From: Musa acuminata AAA Group
Taxonomy: Eukaryota > Streptophyta > Magnoliopsida > Zingiberales > Musaceae
Reading direction: 5' to 3'
NCBI RefSeq assembly: GCF_036884655.1
Contig: NC_088335.1
Coordinates: 49,512,001-49,576,000, forward strand
DNA length: 64,000 bases
Part shown: positions 24,540 through 34,500 of the stretch, one piece after another
Layout: each line of letters begins with the position of its first letter
Position numbering within the stretch: position 1 is the stretch's first letter
The notes under the pieces: model-generated
Seen by the model: only the letters and a program-made list of their open reading frames with translations
What the model was told of the DNA's origin: nothing
Database searches by the model: none
Translations under genes and position numbers: made by a program

Positions 24540-25700
24540 GTTGTCTCCCATCACGATGAGTTCACCAATGATAACATCAATCTATTTCTCCATCGACCTT
24601 TAAGCTCACGGTATTCCCAGTGCTTACGAACAAACTGCTTGAGATGTCTCAAACATATGAGTTCTTCAATTTTCTCTTTCAAATCATGATAATTCTTTAG
24701 GTCATGTCCATAATCTTGGTGAAACCGATAGTATTTGGACTCATCTCTTTTTACCAACTAAGTCTTCATCGAACGAGGGTCCTTTTAGAGCCCTTCTATT
24801 TTATCCATAGAAAAACTTTATTTACAAACATATTTAGGGGGTAAGCTTAGATATTGGGTGAGGTAACTCTAATTATTCATTCCTCCTTTGCCATGGTGAC
24901 CTTGGGGTCGGGGTAGATTGTGATCACTCCTGCTTTGGCCTCTTGCATGACTTCTCACTCTTATTTAAGATTATTACCTCGACGATAATGTATTGATTGG
25001 CTCTCTGAAGTATCTCTGGTACTATCTCTAAGAGAGCTTGAACTCGGTCATTAGGATTTATATTATGAGCAATAAATGGTTATATATTAGGCCTTAAATT
25101 TTATTGGTGAACTGAGCGACGAAGTCTGCAAGCATTTCCTCCCTACCATTAAAAGAGTTTGACAAGTGTTGTCATTGATGGCCTTAGGCTCATGTTTCTA
25201 AGAAAATAAAGTTCAAACTCCCTCATGTGCTAGGCAAAAGAATTGATGAAAAATGGCTTTAAGCGGGCATACTATTATCATGCTGGGCTTCTTAACGTGG
25301 TCGGGAAAATACAACACATTAGAGCATCCAAAATGCTATATAACAATATTTGGGCACAAAAAACTATAATGTACTATATCGGGTTGATATTACTATTAAG
25401 TGCCTCCAATGATGAGAGACATAAGTTTGCTAGAATCGATTCTTCGTAGATTTTCTAGGTGAAAGAGACAAACCTAAGGTGGGGTTAACCAGCACTTCCC
25501 CTTTGGATTATTGGAACTCTCATTGCATCTTCTCCAAATGTTGATCTATCTATCATAGTTGGATCCATAGGAAATCCTCCATTGAATTCATCGATTGAGC
25601 CTCGGATTCATGCAATGTAGAGTGGTGGTATAATCGACTAAATTCCATGATCGAGGAGCAAAGTGCCTCCTCAATCAGTGGTTCGATGGGTCTTGGGTGC
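24540..25700 (-). pseudogene. Ty3/gypsy gag remnant
   Basis: Reading right to left on the minus strand with several stops and frame shifts, recognisable pieces appear in the correct order. First is an A-R-x-W-Y-x-R-L-K-type core near 25250, then F-T-N near 25110 and P-E-I-L-Q-R-A-N-Q-Y-I near 25000. Last is a Y-Y-R-F-H-Q-D-Y-G-H-D ... E-E-L-I segment at 24757-24551. These are the retrotransposon gag domain and the region before pol in gypsy elements. It is heavily decayed, and no protease or RT follows because the copia remnant abuts it. Confidence 0.6.
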
Positions 25701-26300
25701 TCTTGAAATGTCAACACTACGTCAAGTGGGGGAACCTTGTTGACATCCCGGTTAGCTCGACATAATCCAAACTCATATACGAAAGGTTATTCGAGTTGTC
25801 TTCGAGGTGGAAATGTCGAGCTCTCAAGGTGTCACATACATGAAGACCGAAGTCAGAAATGACTTCTACACCTATTCCCTTTGATGCCCAAGTTAGTAAC
25901 ATGAGATATTTGAATATGAATGTGAGTTGTCAAATAAGGTATGCCCCCCTGTTATTATGTTGAAGATGAGCTTTTATACATGATCATAAAAGGATAAAAT
26001 AGTTTATGAAATATTCTACGAGAAGATAACCTCTAACAACCAGCCTCCCCTTGATCTCTTATCGATATGGACGATAATGGAGTAACTCATAATCATTTTT
26101 CTTAGATCCTTGCCCATATTGACAGATGGGTAGAGAGTGATTTTGATCTTCTTCCTTTTATCTTAGATACCATATGACAATCAATTGACAATGTACTTTC
26201 TATAATAATATCAAAAAATAATAATAATATAATTTCATATCGGGTGCTGGGTGATGCGAGATCATACGCATCACTCGGATCAGACTATGATACCTAAAGT
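25700..26300 (-). mobile_element. Possible 5' part of the same gypsy element
   Basis: AT-rich sequence upstream (to the right) of the gypsy gag remnant, where its leader and LTR would be expected. A GCATCACTCGGATC-type block lies near 26270. LTR ends were not resolved, so this is position-based inference. Confidence 0.25.
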
Positions 26301-26748
26301 TCTTCTTTAAAAAATAAAAAATAAATAATCAATAATAATAAATAGATTACTACTAATTTTCTTTTTCTTGTTTTTTGTTAATTTCTGGATGGACTCGCCA
26401 CATGATGGACGATCGAAACGCAGGTGGAAGGAGACATGCACGTTCATCTCGCGGTGGATCGAATCGATGCATCCAAACAAAGATCGAGTCGGAACGAGAC
26501 TGACAAGGAAGGATGGCACTGTCAAAACCCTCCGCCTACGATTGATTCACCGAACAAGTCTCAAATCACATAATTGTTGGAAGCGAGCGAACAAAAGATG
26601 ACGTCGAATTGGCAACCCTTTTACATATTGGAGAATAAGATATGGAAGGGAATACATGGCGCTGCCTGTTCTGTTGCGCCTCCTCTTTTGCATGCCCATG
26701 CACGTCACCAGTGAGTGGTCGGGCAGATCATCGAGGGTGGTCCGCTGG

Positions 26749-28806
26749 TTAATTGTATCCTGGGTACAAGGGTGGCGGTGGGGATGCGTAGCTTAATCCG
26801 CCCACGGGTGGTAGCATATCCAAGTCGGGAGAAGGCGGCGGTGGTGGAGAGGAGTTGGAGGTGGGAGGATGAGATGAAACCGACGGGGGTGGAGGAGACA
26901 CGGCTCGCGGTGGTGAATAAACTGGAGGAGGTGGAGAGCGCACCGGCGGAGGAGGTGGTGGTGAGTAGACGGGAGGAGGTGGAGAGCGAACAGGTGGCGG
27001 TGGTGGTGAATGAGCCGGTGGAGGCGGGGGTGAGTAGGCAGGAGGAGGTGGAGAGGGGACCGGTGGCGGCGGTGAACGGACCGGTGGAGGTGGTGAATAG
27101 ACCGGTGGTGGCGGTGACGAGACTGGCGGTGGTGGTGAGTAGACGGGAGGAGGTGGAGAACGGAGCGGTGGCGGTGGTGAATAGACCGGTGATGGTGATG
27201 AGGGAACTGGAGGAGGTGGTGCGTGGACCGGTGGCGGTGGTGAATGGACTGGGGATGGCGACGAGGAAACCGGAGGAGGTGGCGATGGGTGAGTTGGGGT
27301 GGGTGGTGGAGTCGTGGCTGGAGGTGGCGGTGAGTGAACTCGTGTTACCGGTGACTCTGAGTGTGGTGAGGGTGGAGGACGAGCCGGTGTCATTGGAGAA
27401 CCTCTCTGTTGTGGCGGTGGTGGCGAGCTGACAACCTGTGGCGGCGGAGGTGGTGAAGGAACAGGTTGTGGTGGTGGTGGTGGTGGAGGCGAGGAGCTGA
27501 CAACCTTGGGTGGTGGCGGCGCTGATGTCTTCGGTTGTTGTGGCGATGGCGTAGTTGGATTCGGCGACGGCTTTGGGGATGGTTTCCCCGGCTTGGGCGA
27601 TGGTTTCTTGGGACCTGATCCGCATTTGGAGCGGCCGCAGTCGACAGGGCGGCTCACCACCGGCGCGCACATCTCACCGGACTTTTGTGTCGGTCTCCTG
27701 GCGAGGCAGTTGCTCGTGTCGTCGAACACCACGTCGGACTTGGTGGACGTCGGCACACACTCGTCGGCCTCACCCTTGAAGAAGTTGTAGGAGAAGGTGA
27801 AGTTGGCAAGGCTGGGCAACCGGCAGAGTCCCGCCGGAACGACGCCCGTGAGGACGTTATGCGACAGATCCAACTGCTCCACCTTGGTCAGACCATCGAA
27901 GCTCTTCGACAGCACACCCGTGAGGGAGTTCCAACTCACGTCCACCACCGTCGTGTTGCCCAACGACCCGATCTCCGGCGGCAAGCATCCATCGAGGCCA
28001 TTGTTGAGAAGGACGAGCTCGTCGAGGGTGGCGCCCATGTCCCCGATGCTGGCCGGGATACACCCGCCGAGCTTGTTGTTGGCGAGGACGATGACGGAGG
28101 CCTTGGAGTTGCCGAAGTTGTTGGGAATGTGAGAACTGAACCGGTTGTTGTTCAGAAAGATTGCGTCCAGGTCCCTGTCGAAGAGCTCCGGCGGTAGCGC
28201 GCCCTCGAAGTTGTTGAAACGAAGGTCGAGGTACTTGAGCGAGGGGAGGCCGAGAACAACGTCCGGGAACGGGCCGACGAAGCGATTGTTGCTGGCGTCG
28301 AATTCATGGAGGAGCTTGAGGTGGGAGAAGCTCTTGGGGATGATGCCGCAGAAGCGATTGGAGTTGATGTGGAAGAGCGCGACGTCGGTCAAGAGGCCGA
28401 GCTCCGCGGGGAGGAAACCGGCGATGTCAGCGCCATTTAGGTCGGCGCCGGCGACGACGTTGAGTGAGGGATCGTCGGGAGCCGGTGAGCAGAATATGCC
28501 GTTGTAGCCGCACACGTCGGGGCCGTCCCAGTTGGCGGTGAAGTTGTGAGGGTCGGAGTAGATGGCGGTCTTCCAAGCTTGGAGGGCGACGTAGGAGCTG
28601 CGGAGGCGGGGATTGGAGATCCGGATGCCGATCTCGATTTCGAACTCAAAGTCATCGGGAAGTTGTCCGTTCTCAGGGAGGGCCAAGAGCTGGCGGCGGG
28701 CGATGGCAGCGGCTTCGGCGTCGGAGAGGGCCGAGGAGGGGCGCGGGAGGAAGGAGGAAGAAAAGAGGAGGAGGAAGAGGAGGAGGCAGCGGCCCAGGGC
28801 CTCCAT
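26749..28806 (-). CDS. Leucine-rich repeat extensin (LRX)
   Basis: Single exon, 685 residues from the ATG at 28806; an in-frame upstream ATG at 28878 precedes the signal peptide and is less likely. Residues 1-26 form a signal peptide with a Leu/Phe core. The N-terminal LRR-flanking region includes the C-G-Y-N-G-I-F-C motif near residue 97, followed by about ten LRRs to about 365. A Cys-rich hinge spans about 365-400. From about 400 to the end is an extensin domain of Ser-Pro3-5 blocks with Val-Tyr spacers, expected to be hydroxylated, arabinosylated and Tyr-crosslinked. LRX proteins bind RALF peptides through the LRR part and anchor to the wall through the extensin part. The S-Y-A-S-P-P-P-P ending resembles vegetative LRX3-5 more than pollen LRX. 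The antisense strand is open by composition only. Confidence 0.93.
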   Translation of the reverse strand: MEALGRCLLLFLLLFSSSFLPRPSSALSDAEAAAIARRQLLALPENGQLPDDFEFEIEIGIRISNPRLRSSYVALQAWKTAIYSDPHNFTANWDGPDVCGYNGIFCSPAPDDPSLNVVAGADLNGADIAGFLPAELGLLTDVALFHINSNRFCGIIPKSFSHLKLLHEFDASNNRFVGPFPDVVLGLPSLKYLDLRFNNFEGALPPELFDRDLDAIFLNNNRFSSHIPNNFGNSKASVIVLANNKLGGCIPASIGDMGATLDELVLLNNGLDGCLPPEIGSLGNTTVVDVSWNSLTGVLSKSFDGLTKVEQLDLSHNVLTGVVPAGLCRLPSLANFTFSYNFFKGEADECVPTSTKSDVVFDDTSNCLARRPTQKSGEMCAPVVSRPVDCGRSKCGSGPKKPSPKPGKPSPKPSPNPTTPSPQQPKTSAPPPPKVVSSSPPPPPPPQPVPSPPPPPQVVSSPPPPQQRGSPMTPARPPPSPHSESPVTRVHSPPPPATTPPPTPTHPSPPPPVSSSPSPVHSPPPPVHAPPPPVPSSPSPVYSPPPPLRSPPPPVYSPPPPVSSPPPPVYSPPPPVRSPPPPVPSPPPPAYSPPPPPAHSPPPPPVRSPPPPVYSPPPPPPVRSPPPPVYSPPRAVSPPPPSVSSHPPTSNSSPPPPPSPDLDMLPPVGGLSYASPPPPLYPGYN

Positions 28807-29150
28807 GCTGGGTAGGGTCGAGAGAGGGAGGTTTACCACCCTGGAGAGCCCAAGGCTGCTTACTTTAAGGGAATGCAATGGAGGGGGAGGAGGTTGATAT
28901 AGCTGCGGGGGAAGGAGGATTGGAGTTGATGGCGAACGGCTTCCCTTGTTTGGAGGTGGGAGTTAGTTTTTCCTTTCTATTTCTATTGGAGCGATGGAGG
29001 AGAACGACCACGGGGACGTACTGCCCCAATTGACGACGACAGGGTGGAGAATCGAATGGACGGAGGGCGATGAAGCTTTGATGGGATTTATAGGCGCATC
29101 CCCCAAACATAGCCTGATCGACAACTAATTCCATGGAACAATATTTTTGC
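28807..29150 (-). promoter_or_regulatory. Upstream region of the LRX gene
   Basis: About 340 bases between the LRX start and the edge of the TOC159 duplication unit. It should hold the LRX 5' UTR and core promoter. No clear TATA box was fixed. Confidence 0.35.
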
Positions 29151-31551
29151 TTCTGATGCGCAGACCTTTCAAGCACCGTCGCATGTTGTCTCACGCCGGA
29201 CCCCATTTTGCCTGCAAGGGATTTGGCGCCTAATTCCACATCACTAATCTCCCTCCTCTGCAAGGATATTGATACGAGAGGGAGGGGAATGGGTGTGAAT
29301 ATGCTAACGGTGACCAGAATGTCAAAACCATGTGATGAGTCATCGGTCATCGTTCTCGTGAGAGAGAATGGCAGTGTGCTTCTAAAATCTCAACTACACT
29401 GATGATGCGCTACAGCATCTCAAATCGTCTCCGCCGAAACAGATACCAATACCTGAAAGACTAAACAATGCAGATCCAACTAAGAACTTGAGAATCCCTC
29501 TTCACAGCCAGCCCAGGCTGACATCTGAAATATAATGTGACATTACGGAGTATACACCCAGCAAATGACCAAGGAAAAAAGCATGATCCACGGAACTGCT
29601 GGAAGCTTTTCCAAGAAAATATAAGAGGAATCAATGATTTCTAAATTAAGAGTCTCAACTCATATTCTGATATATAATCATAAGGCTCCAACTTAAAACT
29701 CTCACACTACTTGTTAAACCAACCAACACGAAAAACTGAACTACTGATGAAATCATGGAATGAGATATGTCAAGCATAACTTGTCCCATCGGTGCATAGA
29801 GATATCATCAACTCTCGTATTTACAATTAAATTTTCCAGACCACCAAGAACACAGGAACACACAAGAATCAAATAAGATTACTAGCATATGATAGATATC
29901 AAAGGAAAAATGGTCAGATTGGATCTTGACAATGCATCTTACCAAACTTCTTGTTCTTCTCTGATTAGATGGTATCTAGCATCTACCATTCTAGTTTGCA
30001 AATTTTATATTTGGTGACGAGTAGTTTACATAATTTTTTAGAGATCATCAGAAATTTGTCTGAATTCTTTGCAAAGCTGTCTTCTTTATGTCCCTCCTCT
30101 TCCTTCAATCCAATGTTGAACTAGGCACTCTTGGTTGGCATGTTTTCCCTCCTTTTTATGTAAGGTACAAAAATTCTCAACTTCTTTCATCACTAAATCA
30201 AGATGACTCGTTCAAAATATCACAACATACTTACATCTCCCAACTTTCAAGACCAAAGTAAACCAAACAATTTTCCCCCTAAATCAGAGAGATGCCTATT
30301 ATCAAGAAAGAATATAGACTATTTTCCAATGACAACGACTCATATTGTTCCAACTATCTTGGGTCCGCTACACGGATTTTTATCCACCATTGAACCCTGT
30401 GCAACGCAATATCTTTAGTTAAATCAAAGTACATTCAAACTATTTTTGTTGTTTCCAATAATATCTTATTATATCACTCTTTCCCTCTCTTGACTGAACT
30501 CGTCATAATTGATTCAACTTATCTTCCCACAGCGTTGATGTCTTTTTTAAGCATGTCGTACAAACAAAAATTAGATACAACTCTTACCCTAGCAAACCAA
30601 ACGCCAACACAATTTGTAACCAAATTATTAACAAACTCTGCCTTTCCATCCAACATGGCCAAAATTGAAATAAGAATATTCTATTTATTTTTAGCTGCTA
30701 TCCCGGCAAACTTTAAATAATAAGATAAATAATGATGCACTCCAAGAAAGAACTCTACCAAACAATGTAAGAGACAATGAGTGCTTTTTTATTATCCTAA
30801 CTAAATAGCCTTATTAACAAAAAGAAAAAGGAGATAGACTGAACAGTCAATAGCCAACTAAATTTCTTAGGGCACTATGGAGCTGGATTCAAGCAAAAGT
30901 TGGTGGAAAAGATAATTTTGTTTGAAAGAAAATAAGCAGGTTATTGTAATCAGCAGAGTTCTCTGCTTTCATAGTGGACTGCGAGCAACAATTTCTTAGA
31001 ACTATATCGGTGTGCAATGCAAAGCAAAGCACCTATTCTCTGCTTTCATAGTGGACTGCGAGCAACAATTTTTCAATTTTTAAGCAAATTGAGGTGAATG
31101 CGAGAAATTACTTTCCAGTTATAAACTGATAGCTTTTAACGAAATAACTGATTTAAAAATCCAAAGTACACAAGAAAATAGCTAATGTTCGCAGATAGAT
31201 TCCAAACATCATTAATAAGGGAATTAGTTTGCTTAAAATTCACAGGTAAACTGACACAGTCAGTATCAGAACAATCCAAAACAAGTTACCGCAGAGCATA
31301 CAAGCATGAACGGCTTTAGCATTAGTGGAAGTGAAAACAAAGCACTTACGAACCAAATATCATGAAAATGAACTATTACTGCTTTTATTCAAACTCAGTT
31401 CTACAACCAAGTATTGAAATCACAGAACAAAACTAATTAGAGAAACTGCAAAGATTCTGACCAAAAGGATAATAATTGGAACATAAAGAGGCTTCGAAAC
31501 TAGTTATGATGAAACTCAAGAGATATAAAGTGTCTTAGACACCTGATCTAA

Positions 31552-34500
31552 CTAATACTGGAAGGACTCACCGGGCTTCATGCTCCGGAAGATAGAGATT
31601 GCAATGGGGATGATACCCACGAGTGCAAGTTGAAGTTGTTCTGAGGTGCTCATCCTGACGGTGATCTGCCCAGTCCGCTTGTTGTTCAGCCCAACACGAA
31701 CTGCCATCTTTGAATTCCTCCCAATGGAGAATTGAGACTGCAGGTTTGCACCCAAAGCCAAATCACCATGCCAACTCATCAAAGATAACCCCAAGGTGGC
31801 AAGGGCTTGACTTATGGGATAATCCTTATCTCGGAGTCGCACCTCCAAATTGGCTCCATATGCAGTATAACCTTGTGCTCGAACAGCACCAGTGCATGCA
31901 CCAAGATTCACTTGCTTCCCAAGAGAAAGTTGGTCTTCAAACTTTAATCCAGTAGCTATGGTTTCCCCCAAGAAGGTTACGGAGATCCCTCCAGTAGTCC
32001 TGTTCTTTTTCAACATTTTGAACTTGGTCTCACCCCGCAGAATGTAAGAAAGTTGCTTTCCAACAGTCTGGATATCGAAGCCAGCGAGAGTAGAACCATT
32101 TTCCCCATGCTTGGCCGAGACAGAGGAATCTAAATGGATGCTGAATTCCTTTTTGTCCTTAGTCACTTGAGCTGATAAGACAGCAGGAAATCGGCCAGCA
32201 ACAGCGAGGCTCTCTTCAAGGCTTACCCCATCATAACCACAATCATGATCCCAACCATGCGTATCCAGTACTGGCCTAGCAAGAAACTGTGAGGTAGTCT
32301 CTAGAAAACGGTATCGATACGTTGGGGCATCACAGTCAAAAGAAGGGGGCAATACCATATCAGGCAAAGGGACTGGTACAGTTGCAGGGGCATTATCCTG
32401 ATCAAAATCTTCGACCATATCAGCAAGCCCAAAATCATCCTTCAACACTTTCTGTCCATTCTTCATCTCTTTCAATCGTCTGAGCTCCTCCTTCCACTGT
32501 TTTTTCTGAAGAAGCTTAACTCGGTAATCATACTCATCAAAATATGATCTTCTTTGCTCCTTGGTCAGCTTGGCAATTTGAGACTTCCTCAGGGGCTTAA
32601 ATGGTGGAAGTTGATCATACTCTTCTTCTTCTTCCCCTTGATCAGCATCTGATAAGTCATCTAGGTCAATATCAGAATCTTCATTGTCACCATGATGATC
32701 GGATGGAAGTTTTGGGTGTGCTCTGGACTGCAACAGAGAAGAAAGCAGGAAGGGAAGCGGTGGAGGACGTAGACGGAGACCAAACAGTTTTCCGGGAGAA
32801 GGATCTTGAAGCTTTAGAAGTGAATTAGCTTGAGATAATATCTTTGAAGAGTAACAGAGCAGCAGCATCTGTGATCTCCATGACAGACCATTAGGGAGCA
32901 CTTTTTGTCCCTCCCTGTTCTTTCTACAAGATGGATGGTTCTCAACAAGAGCCACTGGATTCATCAGGCGCATGTCTCCAGCTGCTAGCCTTATGGACTG
33001 CTGAACAGCATGAGACCTTTGGGCCACGAACACCTCATAGCTCAAAGGGGAACCACTTGGTCCATCAGGAGGGGCAGACGCAGCATGTGCGAGAGCGACA
33101 ATGGCATTGAACCATATGGATGAACCCAAAGTGCTAGTAATTGTTCTTAGCAGAGGCAAGTCATTCTGATCTCGGGTCAGTGTGTCCATGCGGTCCACAT
33201 ACAAAACAATGTCTGGAGGGCATCTCTTTGTGTATTTCTTTATGGATGCCAGGATTCTCCTGCTTGATGCTTGGTCCATTCCTGAAGCTCTAAGACCTGG
33301 AGTATCTAAAACCCGAATCTTTACCCCCTCCACGGTTCCTACAATCTCTTTAACAGAAGTTGTTGCTGGTTCAAATGCACTGGTTGGAGACTTCTCTTCA
33401 CCAAATATAGAATTTACAGTTGCACTCTTGCCCACTCCACTCTTTCCTAGGACAAGAATGTTACAGGAAAAGTCCAAATCTTCAGTTCCATCTTGTTCTA
33501 GCAGCAAAGCCTTCTTTTTTGCACTCTCAAGACTATAAGCCTGGCCAGTTTGCCTTCCACTACGAATACCTTCTGCAAGACTCAGACGATATAGCACCTG
33601 GGCTACCACCGTGTCTTCAGGTGAATGGCCCAACCTATGAACAAGACGTAGAAACTTCACCCTAATAAGCTCAACTTTCTCATGCAACTGTTTTTGTTCC
33701 TTGGTCATTTGATCATCAGGCTCTGCTGCTACTGCCAGTTCAGAAGGACTAAGAAGGTTTGATCGTGCAGGACGGGGAAGAGTAGGTTTCAGAGATGGAA
33801 TTGAGGACCCCAGACCAGCTGGACGGTCGACCAAGAAGATTCTATTAGCATCTTGAGAAGTGACACTGATACCTCCATCATCAGTGGAACTGCTTGCCGC
33901 TTTCAGAAGCGCAATCAATGCATCAGAATCGATCATTGCATGTCTTCCATCCTCCTCGTCAGTCACCAACTCTTCATCTGAATCCAAAATAATCTGGCCG
34001 TCTACATCCTTTGAGTCATCTGACACTGAATGAGGGGTGACACTAGAAGAGCCTTCTTCTACTTCACTCATCAGCTGTTTTGCAGTTTCTGAGCTCGTCG
34101 ATATTGCCACCCTAGGTGGTCCATCAGAAACTAAGTTTTTGTCTTCGTCCTCTGCCTTCTCCTGGTCAAGGTCTTGCACATGATCAATCAAATCTTTACT
34201 CGGTGTTGGTTCTGGTTCTGTAACTGAAGTTGGTAATTGAGCAAGTGCATCTTCATTCACACCAGAAGCCCCAAAGTCATCTCCTTCAGTCACCCTGTTT
34301 CTTGATTCCCCAGCAGTGATAAATGGAGATTGCCTATCTGGGGCTGATATTGAATTTTGCCCATCTGGAACCAATTCAGGCACAGGCTCATCATTGTTTG
34401 CCTCAGTTCGATTTGCAGTTCGATTCGATTCATTTGTTAGCTTCTCATCCACTATCTCCTGAACAGAACGCTCACTAGAGACAGTTTCACCATCACTAGC

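Noticed and set aside
26715..27431. A 238-codon open frame on the plus strand opposite the LRX gene, rich in Val, Glu and Gly.
   Set aside because: It lies exactly antisense to the Ser-Pro repeats. The repetitive TCN-CCN codons have no stop complements, so the frame is open by composition. The sense strand carries a full LRX protein with a signal peptide.
26705..27670. A 321-codon Thr/Ser-rich frame on the minus strand within the LRX gene.
   Set aside because: Frame-shifted shadow of the extensin repeats. The main frame has a coherent LRR-extensin structure.
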